Of a stretch of 64,000 nt of DNA, positions 1 through 12,541 are shown in pieces. The notes below the pieces were generated by a model. The model was not told where the DNA came from. It saw nothing but the letters and a program-made list of their open reading frames with translations, and did not search any database. The first letter of the stretch is position 1; each line of letters opens with the position of its first letter. The position numbers and the translations under genes are program-made. Origin of the DNA: Branchiostoma floridae. Taxonomy: Eukaryota > Chordata > Leptocardii > Amphioxiformes > Branchiostomatidae. The DNA is taken from positions 27,481,274-27,545,273 of the forward strand of contig NC_049983.1 in the NCBI RefSeq assembly GCF_000003815.2, read 5' to 3'.

Positions 1-143
1 ATGAGCAAGGCTATAAACAACATTATCATATAGCCAGGCGCCGCGGACCAATCAGAAGGCCCCGTTCCACGTTGGTTATGACGCCGTAACACAAAGATCC
101 AGGTCAGGCAGGTGGGTTTCGCTCCTCTGATTGGTCAGAATGA

Positions 144-241
144 ATCGACACCGGCACCGGTGTCGATTTGCATCGACACCGGCACCAGTGTCGATACTCA
201 TAAAACCACCTCGTTCGCTTCGCTCACATCGGTGGTTTTAT
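144..241. repeat. Cluster of short palindromes near the left edge
   Basis: ATCGACACCGG and its complement around CA (144-167), a second near-palindrome CATCGACACCGG to GTGTCGAT (170-195), and AAAACCACC / GGTGGTTTT arms (about 201-241). May be part of a foldback DNA element cut by the window edge. Confidence 0.6.
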
Positions 242-1153
242 TCGGTGGTTATAGCAAAGGACCAGGCGTTATGACACCATATACACCTCGGGGCGGGTCA
301 TTAACCCTTAAGTGAATTTTCCAAAAGAGAGCTGCATGTGTAAAGGCAGTCTGTTCTACAGTTATCCTGGCAGCCTGTCCCTTTACACTAATGCCACATG
401 ATTACATGACAAGCCTGACGTTATATAGATCTTGACTTTATAGAGTGGGATTGGTTTCACAAATAGCTTTCTGCCTTGAACCATGTGTCTGTCCATGTAA
501 AACAATTCTGTGCATCAATTCTGTGCAGTCACGACTGGTTGAAAGAGTAGTTTGCTTCTAATTAACAAGATTTCCAACCTAAACAAGCAAAGGTGAAAAC
601 TTCGGAACATCTAATGATAGTGAAGTCTTAACTTAAGTTAGCTATTAACTTCTGCAGCCCATATGCTTTTGATCATGGAGCTTATAACTGACATGTCCTC
701 AATGTAGATAACGTGGCGCTAGCGTAAATAGTGTCGCTGATTTACCGCCGTCTGTACGTTTATATAAAGGGGTCCACTGTGTAAAACGAGAAATATTTCT
801 GTGACACGAATCTTGACTACATTGACCTTCATAATAAGCTGATCATAATCTCTGTTGCTATTTAAGACAAACATGCTTGAAACGTACCTTACTTCATCAG
901 TCAGTGTTGAGCATGAATTTCTGTCATTCCAGTCGCGTGATCTTCAAAAAGCGCGCGAAAATGACGACAAACTTGGACGAGTCTACTTTGACAACAGGTG
1001 TTTATTTTGGTTCAGTCCAACCCAATATACATTTATTCAACTTGGTACTATACATTCCGTGTAATGTTGATTATTGAAGCATCAGATATCAATATAAACA
1101 CCCGCATCTTTCCAAGTTGGTGCATGTCAGGTTTATCATTTGAACATCGTTCC

Positions 1154-1340
1154 TGTAACAGTGGTGTTCTAGCGCTGCCAAACTGACCACGCCAACAGCT
1201 CTTGAGCTTTTGGTGTTGTGGTTAGCACGTTGGATTTGTGATCCGGCTGCCCGAGTTCGGCGCAGGTTCGAATCCCGGGAGTCGGGATGTTGTTTATTTC
1301 TGTTCTTACTCGCCCCTCTGAATTTCTACAATGGTTCCCA
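1154..1340 (+). mobile_element. tRNA-derived SINE-like unit 1
   Basis: Contains a Pol III A-box-like TGTGGTTAGCACG (about 1217) and a perfect B box GGTTCGAATCC (1265-1275), 45-50 bp apart as in a tRNA. A second unit with the same order begins 281 bp further on. Ends with TTCTTACTCGCCCCT and ATTTCTACA shared by both units. Confidence 0.65.
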
Positions 1341-1434
1341 CGCCGGCCCTGTGAGTAACAGGCTAGTATGTGCCACACAGGGATGTCGATCTCGGAGATT
1401 CGAGGACGAATCTTGAAAAGAAAAGGGGGAGTAG

Positions 1435-1615
1435 TGTAACAGTGGTGTTCAAGGACTGCTAAACCGAAGACGCCTAATGGCTTCAGCCTTTTGGCCGAAC
1501 GGTTTGCACGTTCGATTTGTGATCCGGCTGCCCGGGTTCGGCGCGGGTTCGAATCCCGGGAGTCGGCGTGTTGTTTCTTTCTGTTCTTACTCGCCCCTCG
1601 TATTTCTACATTCCT
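1435..1615 (+). mobile_element. tRNA-derived SINE-like unit 2
   Basis: Same family as the unit at 1154: TGTAACAGTGGTGTTC start, tRNA-like middle with B box GGTTCGAATCC (1546-1556), tail TGTTCTTACTCGCCCCTCG then TATTTCTACA. No poly-A tail seen. Confidence 0.65.
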
Positions 1616-2536
1616 ATGAGAAATGAAAAGTCCCAGCATCGTAAAATTCACTGAAACAGGAACATATAAACAGACTGCATTGTGACTCTATGGCAAGCCA
1701 AGCCCACCTACAGTAACATTACAGCAGATAATACGTCTTTGGTTGATGTGCTCTTGCTGAACATCCGATGACATGTTGAAGAAAAAAAATGGTAACGTAA
1801 ATTATATGGTAACGTAAATTATATTTATACTTTTAATGATAAATAAAATCTTAATAAACAGCTCTGGAAAGATTAACTCTGCAGGCAATTACTTATCTGG
1901 GAGCATTCTTTCCTATCAGTGCAAAAGTAATGGTCTTTCTATAATTCTAAGGGACTTATTATGGTAACGTAAATTATATCAAAAAAGTGACAAACGGCCT
2001 GAGATTGGCGGTTATAGTCATGTTTCCAACATTCGTGTTTTATGTGTTCTGTCATTTGTTTATTACGCAACACCACTGTTTAGCAGATAAAACAGTGAAA
2101 ACATTATCGGAAAATGTCTTTTCGTAAGCGAATTACACCCAACAGAAGTTCGGTAACGTAAATTATGCAAAAGTTGGCGACAAGAATAAAACGGCATCTG
2201 ACGTAAAAAGGTCGTCTGCTGGACAAGTTCATCAACACATGACAAGCTGGCCTAAGTGGTTGATGTAAATTATGACTGAAAATTTAAAGAACTAACGTCT
2301 TTTCATTATCAGAATGCCACGATATTCACCTTTATAGCATTTCCGACACGTGTTTTTAGCGTGTTTCTAAGCAAAACCTTACCCGGGACGACCAAAAGGC
2401 AACTAACAATGGTGGGAAAACATTGCTTAGCATATTACTATCATGTACTTGTAACGGAAAAGGGCAAAATACGTAGTCATTGTGTCTTTAAAGAAAACTG
2501 TGGCCCGCTGCTTATGTGCGACAGCAATTTGCCCCT

Positions 2537-3030
2537 TTAACGGTGCACACCCCAGTTCTTCCGCGACCGGGGTCCGTGGTAGTCCGCGACCAAAAAGTGA
2601 CGAAAGGCTTCCGAGGGCCCAAGTTTGAGTTGACATTTCTCATTATTTCCTGCGAAATGACATTAAACGGTTACATGGCTGAAAAGCGTAGGAAATGGTG
2701 TGTTTTTGGTGCAAATTGTGTTTTGGTCCGCGCGTTGCTTCCGCGATATCCCTACGCCTGAATGTAAAGAGGCCCGTGACCTAGATTTACCTCTGAAGCG
2801 CTGTGTCAAGCAAAGTTGCAATGCCGCGCGCCGTGGATGATTAAAAAAACTGTAGTACTAGAATTTTCTTTATAATTGGCTGGATTAGTCTTTAGATTTT
2901 CCTCTTTCTGGCAGTATCAATCGTGCTTGCCGGAAAAATCTTCTTCATCTGTTTTATCCAATGCGAAAATGCCCCGATTTTGTGCATCATTTTTGACCTG
3001 AAAATAATGATTTTTCCCTATAATTTTTCA
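2537..3030. repeat. ~490-bp duplicated block, copy 1 (runs into the gap)
   Basis: From TTAACGGTGCACACC to the gap edge this block matches 4333-4826 with only a few differences. It contains the short frame MTLNGYMAEKRRKWCVFGAN, kept in both copies. Either an interspersed element with unknown ends or an assembly duplication around the gap. Confidence 0.85.
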
Positions 3031-3625
3031 NNNNNNNNNNNNNNNNNNNNNNNNNNNNNNNNNNNNNNNNNNNNNNNNNNNNNNNNNNNNNNNNNNNNNN
3101 NNNNNNNNNNNNNNNNNNNNNNNNNNNNNNNNNNNNNNNNNNNNNNNNNNNNNNNNNNNNNNNNNNNNNNNNNNNNNNNNNNNNNNNNNNNNNNNNNNNN
3201 NNNNNNNNNNNNNNNNNNNNNNNNNNNNNNNNNNNNNNNNNNNNNNNNNNNNNNNNNNNNNNNNNNNNNNNNNNNNNNNNNNNNNNNNNNNNNNNNNNNN
3301 NNNNNNNNNNNNNNNNNNNNNNNNNNNNNNNNNNNNNNNNNNNNNNNNNNNNNNNNNNNNNNNNNNNNNNNNNNNNNNNNNNNNNNNNNNNNNNNNNNNN
3401 NNNNNNNNNNNNNNNNNNNNNNNNNNNNNNNNNNNNNNNNNNNNNNNNNNNNNNNNNNNNNNNNNNNNNNNNNNNNNNNNNNNNNNNNNNNNNNNNNNNN
3501 NNNNNNNNNNNNNNNNNNNNNNNNNNNNNNNNNNNNNNNNNNNNNNNNNNNNNNNNNNNNNNNNNNNNNNNNNNNNNNNNNNNNNNNNNNNNNNNNNNNN
3601 NNNNNNNNNNNNNNNNNNNNNNNNN
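3031..3625. other. Assembly gap (595 N)
   Basis: Run of N. Open frames reported across it are meaningless. Confidence 1.
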
Positions 3626-4332
3626 TTACACAAATAAGTTGCACTAATCCGAAGACACATCCAAGGCTTCTTTATCTCACCGAGACCGACACCAAACTGT
3701 ACAGCCTTATCTTAGCAGATGCCCGTTTATACCTTCATAGCCGCAAGAAGTGCAGCACAGACCTCCATCTTTACCAAAGGTACAACATTTAACTTCATTT
3801 TTCTACGAAATAAAAGGAGTCTTGCCAACGGAAACGCTTGGACGGAAAAGCTAGGTCTATTCTCTACCCGATATGACCAAAAACTAACATTTCAAGTGCT
3901 TTCCGTTAAAGCGCGGAACTTAAAACTGCATCGTTGTCACTTCAGAACATAGGCCAGCGGCAGGCATTGTGACGTCACGAACTCAAATATGTTCTAAGAG
4001 GTTTACACCGTTTGTTCCAGTCAGAAATAGGAGGAAAGTGTGCTCCATCACAAGAGCACCCCTCTGTCATTCCTTTTCATGGCCATAACTCTTTATTTAG
4101 CACGTATTGATAGCCTAAAACCTCTTCCATAGGACAAGCTCATTGTGACGTAATTGCTAGTATGCGCATTGAATGGTATACCATCCTGGAGGCGCAAAAA
4201 CAGCCTTCCGACACCGCAACTTTCAACCACCTGTTACTCGAGAAAGAAAAGACGCAGACAAGTCAAACTTGGCATGATTATAGAGTATAACTTTTTAAAG
4301 TCATGGACAATATTAATCATAATTTGCATATA

Positions 4333-4826
4333 TTAACGGTGCACACCCAAGTTCTTCCGCGACCGGGGTCCGTGGTAGTCCGCGACCAAAAAGTGACGAA
4401 AGGCTTCCGAGGGCCCAAGTTTGAGTTGACGTTTCTCATTATTTCCTGCGAAATGACATTAAACGGTTACATGGCTGAAAAGCGTAGGAAATGGTGTGTT
4501 TTTGGTGCAAATTGTGTTTTGGTCCGCGCGTTGCTTCCGCGATATCCCTACGCCTGAATGTAAAGAGGCCCGTGACCTAGATTTACCTCTGAAGCGCTGT
4601 GTCAAGCAAAGTTGCAATGCCGCGCGCCGTGGATGATTAAAAAAACTGTAGTACTAGAATTTTCTTTATAATTGGCTGGATTAGTCTTTAGATTTTCCTC
4701 TTTCTGGCAGTATCAGTCGTGCTTGCCGGAAAAATCTTCTTCATCTGTTTTATCCAATGCGAAAATGCCCGATTTTGTGCATCATTTTTGACATGAAAAT
4801 AATGTTTTTTTCCCTATAATGTTTCA
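4333..4826. repeat. ~490-bp duplicated block, copy 2
   Basis: Near-identical to 2537-3030 in the same orientation, 1,796 bp further on. The match ends just after CCCTATAATGTTTCA, where copy 1 enters the N run. Confidence 0.85.
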
Positions 4827-5079
4827 AAATTAGAGAAGTTGAAGGATCGAAACTCAGTTGGTCTTGTAGCTGAAGGTATATCCTCTCACCCCATATACAG
4901 TTATTTTCCTTCAGGATAATTCCCTGGAAGAGATGGTCGCTAGACTTGAGGGTGTGCCGCCTCCATTTGAACCCCCAAATAAACTGGTGTGTGCCCCCTT
5001 AACGAGGAATGGGCGCATAGCGAAATTTTGAATTTCGCGCGTTCAAAGGTCAAAGTTGATTCTCCCGTCATGCCGTGCT

Positions 5080-5133
5080 GTGATCAGAACGAGGCAGAAA
5101 TCCGGGGTCTGGAGAAAATGGCGACCATTTCAG
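5080..5133 (+). promoter_or_regulatory. Candidate HUWE1 promoter and non-coding first exon with YY1-type motif
   Basis: AAAATGGCGACC at 5115-5126 matches the YY1 consensus often found just downstream of housekeeping-gene start sites. It is followed at once by a strong donor, CAG|GTGAGT, at 5134. No other first-exon candidate this good lies between here and the first coding exon. The start of the exon is not visible; I mark only the part next to the donor. If joined directly to the acceptor at 12541, the ATG inside the motif opens a short upstream frame (M A T I S V, stop) that ends in the second exon. This is inference from motifs; cap or RNA data would decide it. Confidence 0.45.
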
Positions 5134-7854
5134 GTGAGTTTTTACGCGGTCGTTTGGCACGACTTGGTGTCGAAATAACGGTCTGTTTGGTCAGTATAGT
5201 CCTGTTAGACACATTTGTGGGGAGACCCGGTTCTCCGGGAGTGTATCTGAGGGCGTACAGGAGGGAAGGATGGGTAGAAACGGCCGAGTTTCCTGGTGCG
5301 TGGCGCTTATTTTCGCTGAGCCATCCCAGTGGTGTGCGTGTGCCAATGAAAACGCACGTCTTTTCCTGGCTATTCATCCTAACCTAGCTGATTTCTGTGT
5401 CCTTGGAGCTCCTCTGGTACATCTGAACCACCTCAACACATACTGTCATGCTGCTGGGACGTGCCAGGCTGGGATTTTTCGGTCGTTTGTCGCTACAAGT
5501 CGCAAATTGTGCCATATCATCCCATATTCCCGAATAAAAACATGTCCTAACATCAGGTTGAATTTGTGACCAGTCGTGAACGTTTACGTGTTGAATACCA
5601 AACATCGAGAAAACTTCCATCGCTTCCTCAGACTATAACCTGGACATTCTGAGCTAACTTGTTCACATATATGTATACTTCAGTGAGATCGTTGTGAAAG
5701 TCATGGAAACATTGAATTTGAATGATAAAGTTATCTGTTGGCACATGTTGATTTGGCACACAAAGGCCTTCACAAAGGAACAATAAGGGCTCATCTCACT
5801 TTCTCCACATCTCTAAGGAGATAATAGGTGTTTTTCACAGGTAATCAAGACATTGATGACAAGATTGGAGCTTTTCGCTTCATCTTTTATCTGGATTGTC
5901 CTTCTCCTTCAAGTCTGCTCCTGGTGTTACCTAATCCCATTGTACGATTACCTGACACAATTGTCAGTATTGTCCACACCTGGGCTGCCCACTGGTCGTC
6001 TGTAGGAGCTGACACCTGTCAGGTGAGGATGGCCACACCTGGAGGAGACAGTCGTGTCTCCGTCTCGCTGAGACGTCTGAAGATGCTGGGATCAGCAGGA
6101 GTGACTGTTGTCTACCTGGTGGAACTCTGTAGAACAAACCCTGGGTGGGGAGGGGGGCGCCTGCAGGAGTATCACAGCATAGCCTGTAAAAATGTCCTCA
6201 TACATCACAGTTAGCTTCAGAAGGGTCCTCCATGCTTGTTAAGGGTGCTTCGGTCTGGTAATGACTCCCTTTTGTGATGTGTTTGGTAATTTGATACCTC
6301 ATGTACCTGTGTAGTGCTCACACCTAAGGATCTCTCAGTCTACAATGACTTGACGTAATTGTCAGCAATTCCTTCTGCTGTATTTTTGGCAAGTCCTTCC
6401 TCCCTGAGCCTAAGTAATGGCCATCACTTAAACCCCTTGTTAGTCTTGGCGTCAGCTGTGTCCAGGATTGTCATCAGTTCTTCCTGTGGTTATTTGGCTT
6501 GTGGCAGCAGCCCTCCCTACCCAGGCATCACTGTATCTGTTAACCATTTCAAGTGAATTAGTTGTGCAATGTATCTGTATCATTATAGATATTAGTCAAC
6601 AGGGTTTAAAACCATTCTGTGTAACACACCAGCTCTAGAAGTTTGTAGTGGTGCATTTTTTTTCATGCTTCTAAGTTCTAAGCAAGTTGTTACACTTGAG
6701 CCTTCAAGTCTGCCTCCAAACATCTCTTTTAAGTTTTCTAATGAAAAGGCCCCTACTGTATTTGAGTACAATGAGTTAGATACTAGTAGTTCTTTGGAGA
6801 ACAAATGTGTATAATACCTTAACTATGGGACAGTAATGCTCGCTGAAACTTGCAGTCGTGGCAGTTTCTTCTTCTTCCTTCAGCTAGGAAAAGGTACACG
6901 TGGGGTGGCGTGTTTACAAATTTGTCATTTTTTTTTACTGTCTATATGTTTTTTAAGATGAAGAAAGACTGAATGCAGCTAAAGGACTTTCCAAAGACTA
7001 TACATATAGAATGCAGTAACTGATGATGATGATGATATATTTGTTCCTCTTTCTTGATCTGGATTGATCTAGATGATACCTTAAAGGGCATTTATTCTGG
7101 GGTCTCACTCTCAGCAGTGTTTTGCATATATTTTCAGGATGGTGGAAGGCATAGAAATTGTCTTCTCATGACAGCCCCCCCCCCCCAAACCTTTTCTCTG
7201 GCTTTTTTTTTTTTCAGTTTGGGACAGAGAAGCTGGAGTAGTTGTAGATGGATTCTATTATCTTGGCATTCCTGCAAGTTTACAGTTAGATGTAATACAC
7301 AATTTCATCTGAATGCTTAGATATCTGTGCAGTGGGCAGAGCGGAAAATATCCGTCCACAAAAACATCTGAGATGACGGAAAAATATGCAAACAACCTGC
7401 CACTAAACAGAAAATGTGGGCTAGGTGTTGTTATTAATAATCACATATTGCAGTTATTTGAACCCTACTACAGTTCTCTATATACTTACTGCAGAGGTCC
7501 AGTACAGACAGGCTTTCTCATCATTTTTTCCTCTCTCCTGATCTCGATTCTGAATCTGTTCTCCAAGTCCAAACATCAGATTATATCTTTTCTTGTCCCT
7601 CCAAGTAAGAGTATTTCCATGTTTTGTAGTTGTTTGTACGTGACAGATTATTGACAAGTGTGTTTCCTGTTTCTCAATGTTTTGCAGCTGTCAGATGAAT
7701 GATAAGTTTCCAATCTGTCTGATGTGATACGAGTTATGCTCCTGTTATGCCGCAGGAATCCCTTCTATTGATCTCTATCAGCAGTGCCTGTAGTTCAGAC
7801 TGTTCCTGCTGTAGCGTAGGATATGTGAGACTCATGATCAGAGATGGCACACAT

Positions 7855-7891
7855 CAAGGAGGTTAAAGAATCACATTCTTTAACCTCCTTG
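7855..7891. repeat. Perfect hairpin, 17-bp arms, 3-base loop
   Basis: CAAGGAGGTTAAAGAAT, CAC, ATTCTTTAACCTCCTTG. Flanking CACACAT is also present on both outer sides, as a direct repeat. Too short a loop for a typical microRNA precursor. Confidence 0.85.
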
Positions 7892-8313
7892 CACACATTC
7901 ATACTCAGGTGGCACATGGAATGAAAGATGGCTATATACTATCTTTGTGTGATAAACGTTATATACATAGTGTCTTTTAATATAATTTTTCGTCAGTGGA
8001 TGTTGTAATTAAGATGTGGTATACATGTAGGGTTTAATTGTCTTGAAGTTGAAGAGATTCTGGATGTGTTGTACTTTACAAAGGAGAGTCAATAAGCCTG
8101 TATCTTTTGTTGTGTAACAATATTATTGACATGATTCTGTCATGTTGTCCACAAAGATAATTCAGTTTTACCAACTTTGATGTGATGTTCTGTTGTTGAC
8201 TGGATAAATCTACAACTTGATAAGGATCAGAGGACTGATCGAAAGCTTGCTGGTAAGCGCTTTATTTTCTATATGGATATAGGGTTTTCAAAATTGTAAC
8301 ATAATGTTGACTA

Positions 8314-10082
8314 CAGGGTTGTAGCCAGCGCCCGTCCTTCCGTCCTTTGACGGAATTTTGCAGCTGGGGACGGAAAAATATTTTGCCCATTCCGTCCTCT
8401 GTGACGGAGAAAATCGATATGTAAAGATACAACAAAAACTAAAAATCTTGCAAAAATCTCCAAAAATTCAAAGGATTTTTTCACAGCGCCGGGGCAGGGG
8501 TCCGCATTTCAGGCTATTCAGAAGGCTTATTTTATCAGGTTTTTAGGGCCATATCTACGATAATAGTAGCAGTCACTTAACTTCTTTTCAGTTTGACATA
8601 ACAATATTTCAAGTCAAAGCGTCAAAGTCAACTAAAAACTCGTAAACAACAAACTTTACTCAGCTCAACAGTAACGTTAACTATTGTCCGGTTTGCCATC
8701 CGAAGTTGAAGCGCTTATTTATAGCGCTAGTATCTTCGATGCGCCGTTAGCCGCCGTGCCGTGCGACTGTTGTTGACGGTCTTACATCCCTAAGTTGCCG
8801 CTTTGCTGTCAGACGATATACCAACGGACATGTTTCAAGAAAAATACCCGGCGAAACCATTGTTCCGCGTCAGATTCTATTCTATAAAACATGTGGGTTA
8901 CAGTCTGATAAATATTCTGTAGAAGCACCGCTGTGGGAAAGTGCAAGGAATAATCACGTAGCATACGAAGTTCGCTGTCAACTGTCACACGACTGTTTGA
9001 AACTCTAACCAACAGCCGCGGCCTTTGATGAAGACGGCGAAAAGGTGCACTGCCTTTGCAACAAGGAAGCCGACGGTCTCACGGTGGGCGGGGCCACATG
9101 ACGAAAGGAAATGCCCGGGTTTTACATACAAACTTACGATGGTTTGTACTTTACGTTGCCGAACCAAAGAGCTTCAAATTTAGAACAGGAAATTTGGGAA
9201 CTCGACCCGCCCTTGCTCTAGAAATGTGTCAGAGAGAATTGATTTCATTTTCCGCGCTGAAAAAGAAATGACGCAATTAATAGTAAGAGCCTATGTGATC
9301 AACCCCGCTCCCCATATAAGGAGATTCCCGGGAAAATCTGGCTGTTCCGGGGAGGGATCCCACCCCGCTATAATAGGACCGCGCCGGATCAAACCGTGGG
9401 TGATTCTTTCAAGAGATTCGTTGTACATGCTCGCCGACTCGCCGTCTATGTTTTCAATCTTTGTAAAGTGTTAAAATGCTACTTACCTCGTTCAGATGAA
9501 CTGACAGATGAAGTGTGTTGTGTTAATCGATGGTTTCTCTCATCGGCGACGGTAGGAATCGACGTGAACTTTGATACGACTTAACTAAGTAAGACGCAAA
9601 CGGCCCGTGTTGAAAATGTTTTATTCTCGCCGATGTGAGGGCGCCGTTATCCCTTGTATGTGCTATTATGCTTACAAGTGTATATTTCTCGTAGGACGTA
9701 GATACGTAATAAATTTTTGTTGTACTAAACGTGCTGTTTCTTTTCTGTGCAAATTCTATACAATATAGAAGTGCAGCTGTGTAACACGCTTACAATCTTA
9801 CCCTCATACCAGCAATCTGTGCGATCACTGCGGTGGCGGTAGCTTCGGCCCCTTTCCTAAATAAAATCCAGCGTAAAACCCTCGTGTAATTTCTTTTACC
9901 AAAACAGATGTATTAACAGCTCAAAATGCTGGAAATAGCGTTTCAGAGGGTCTAGATTTCAAAATTTTCCGGGGGAGCATGCCCCCGGAACCCCCCTAGG
10001 AACGTCGCGCCTTCGGCGCTCGATAGGATTTTCAGTCAAAAGTGAGGGGACGAAAAATGATTTCGGGCTGGCTACAACCCTG
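8314..10082. mobile_element. Non-autonomous hAT-type DNA transposon, 1.77 kb, perfect 8-bp target duplication
   Basis: Ends: CAGGGTTGTAGCCAGCGC at the left and, read inward from the right, CAGGGTTGTAGCCAGCCC. GTTGACTA flanks it on both sides (8306-8313 and 10083-10090). CAGGG ends with 8-bp target duplications are typical of the hAT superfamily. No transposase-like frame is visible inside; the interior has several short open frames only. Subterminal tracts (CCGTCC-rich on the left, CCCCCGGAACCCCCC at 9992-10006) may be part of the family. It lies in the first intron. Confidence 0.9.
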
Positions 10083-10896
10083 GTTGACTACCTCACATTC
10101 AAATCTACAAGTTACTAAGTGATTTTGATATTCTTTGGCTTGCTGGTTGGTTGTTCTTCAGTCTAACAGAGAAGGAATAAAATTGTGGACCCTCTTGCGA
10201 CTTTCTTTCCAACTGCAGTGCAGGTGTTAGTAAGTTTGTACAATAGTCTTTGATTTAATGTTATTTGCTAATTTGTTCCGAGTTGTGAAACTGTAGGTGA
10301 ATCATATGGTATGGTGATTTTTTCTGGTTTAGCAATGCTAGAAATACTTGTTTTTGGTTAGGTGCAAAATTGTGTGTTGTTAACTTGTTTTGTTAGCAAG
10401 CGTTTTGCTTGGAATTTGTAAAATTCACATACAAGTTTTAGTTTGTAATAGACACATTCTCTGAATCTGTATAGTGATATAAGGATAACTCTGAAGCAAG
10501 GAATCCATTTGTTACAAATGATTTTTAGGTCGAAAAAACAAACTTACTAGGTCAGTACAAACAATATAGCACAATTAGTATTCATAACTGGCAAAATTGC
10601 ACTCCAGAATATTTTCATATGCAAATCTTTAAAACTGTGGAAATTGCATGCCGGGTGTTTAATTCGGTTGTCAGAGGTATCTTACATCCCTGCTTGGAGC
10701 TTATTTCTGAGAACAGATACTTTCATCTGCCAGGTATGATCTATGGGGGTCCCCGAGGGTTGATTTGTCAAAGTACAGATAAAAGCCTGGAAAATCCAGC
10801 AAATTACACATAGACTTCAGGGGCCCAAAACTGTTCTCTCCCTTTATAGTAAGTAGAAAAGAAAATTAATTTACTGGACACCAAAGTCAGTGTATA

Positions 10897-11081
10897 CAGT
10901 AAAACCTGTACAAGTTCACACATGATGGTCACCTAGCCAATATGACCAGTTTTCGTGGTCCCTTAATTTAGAAGGTAGATAATTTTTCCAATGGACACAA
11001 GCATTAAGAATCCTGTCTTTAATGACCACCTGTCCAGTTTTTATTGGTTCCCTGAGCGGTCTTCTTGGGTAGTTCTGACTG
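10897..11081. mobile_element. Tigger/pogo-like MITE (185 bp)
   Basis: Starts CAGTAAAACCTG and, from the right, CAGTCAGAACTACCC, each next to TA (10895-10896 and 11082-11083). CAGT ends with TA duplication fit the pogo/Tigger group of Tc1-mariner elements. Called from ends only. Confidence 0.6.
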
Positions 11082-12035
11082 TACCTTGTACTGTCCTGGG
11101 TATGATCCTATGCAGGTACAAAGTATGTCTTGAGGTTGCTGCAAACTGTTGTGTTCCATAGTCATGGAGCATCACTGACCCTCTTGTACTGTCTTTGTAT
11201 ATATAAGCAATAGCCTGATTAAATCTCGCTTAAAACAGCCCGCCCAACATCCGACAGTTATGGCCCTGGGCAGCAGAGCTTGTGTTGCATAGACAACATA
11301 AGCAATAATTCAATGAAAGCGAAAGAAGATGTTTGATAAATCCAGTTCTATGGATCCACACATGTTTCATGTTGTTGTTCCCTATCATCTACATGGGGTG
11401 TATAGTTGGTGTTTTGTTATCTTGGAAGTGTTTTAGTGTGGGCTCCAGGCTCCAGCTGATGTACATGCTTGTTACCTCCATGAAAAACGGAGGTACAGTT
11501 TTCACTCTCAGTCTGCATGGATTTTTCATGTGTGCTTGCATGTCAGGAGGAATATCTTAAGATCCTCTGGATGGATTGCGATGATATTTGGTGTGTTGGT
11601 AGGTGTTGTTGACCTGTATCTGTATCCGTATTTATAGCCGGTATAACTGCCCTTCTGCGTAACATGTCCATGCTCAGACTGACCCTAGACATTGCTAGAA
11701 TCGAAGTCTGACCAGCTGATTCACGAAATTTGCTCTATGTTGCTAAGTAGCAGGGTTACCACTTACACAGCAGGGACATGTCCTCAACAGTGTTGTTTGC
11801 TGTTTCCCCCTCATGACGGAACTGCTACATGTAGGGAAACCTGTGGTGACAGTTGGGGTAGGGAAATGACATGTTTCAGGCAGTGGTAATTATGACCCAG
11901 GGTCCCTCACACCTGCCCGTGTTCTCAGCTCGGTTCTCCTGGGGTGTCGTTAGCTCAGTCAGGGTGGACATGTGGAGTGGTGAGAGCTGAAAAAAGTCTT
12001 CACCTTTCTGGGGATAGGCATATTTAGGTGGGGTA

Positions 12036-12201
12036 CTGTAAATGCATTTAAGTTCGTGGGGATTTAAGTTCACGGTAGCACCATGCACTGTAGTCTCTCA
12101 CTGCAATGGAAAAATGTTTGCGGTGGTTTTAAGTTTGTGGTGAAGCGACCACTGCAAAAACCGCGAACATTAAACCACCGCAAAAGTTTCTGCATTTGCA
12201 G
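12036..12201. mobile_element. MITE family B, copy 1
   Basis: CTGTAAATGCATTTAAGT at the left; CTGCAAATGCAGAAACTTTT read from the right; TA on both sides (12034-12035, 12202-12203). The interior is self-complementary: GCGGTGGTTTTAAGTT and AAAACCGCGAACATTAAACC-like words. Four copies of this family lie in the window. Probably a Tc1/mariner-type MITE, judged from the TA target only. Confidence 0.85.
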
Positions 12202-12541
12202 TATGTGATTTGTCAGTTCGTGATAGAATTAGTCAATTACTGAAAAATCCTGTTTTGGATCTGTGTAACCTGTGTAAAAACCTCCAGAGTTTTGGCAGGA
12301 ATGAAACAGGTGGTATTGGTGACAACTTTGGTAGCAAAAAGCACAATTATGATGTCAAAATATGTTGAAGCTGTTTACCATTACTACTACAATTATGGAT
12401 TCAGTTACACAATTTCATTTTTTCCCCAGCAGATTGCACCCAGGTAAGGATAGTCTGAACTGGGATGTATGGAAACATGTTGACAACTTCTAGATGTAAA
12501 CAAATGTGTTGACGTTGTTGTTATTGTTGTTTAGTTTCCAG

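Larger units (their letters stand above)
1..5079. other. Upstream region, no gene recognised
   Basis: Repeats as listed, one N gap, AT-rich sequence with several copies of GGTAACGTAAATTATA (1791-1980, 2154-2166). No exon with convincing homology on either strand. Confidence 0.6.
5134..12541 (+). other. Long first intron of HUWE1 (assuming the 5' exon call is right)
   Basis: About 7.4 kb without convincing coding sequence. Holds the hAT element (8314-10082), a Tigger-like MITE (10897), MITE family B copy 1 (12036), the hairpin at 7855, and an ancient repeat with TCCTCTGGATGGATTGCGAT near 11552 that also occurs near 59427. Open frames here (such as 5828-6214) show no codon pattern or homology I know. 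Confidence 0.5.

Noticed and set aside
2923-3792. Long open frames crossing 3031-3625 on both strands
   Set aside because: They consist almost wholly of N; no real sequence supports them.
5828-6214. 128-codon + strand frame in the first intron
   Set aside because: No recognisable motif, no splice or codon-use support, and it would need its own promoter inside the intron; treated as chance.
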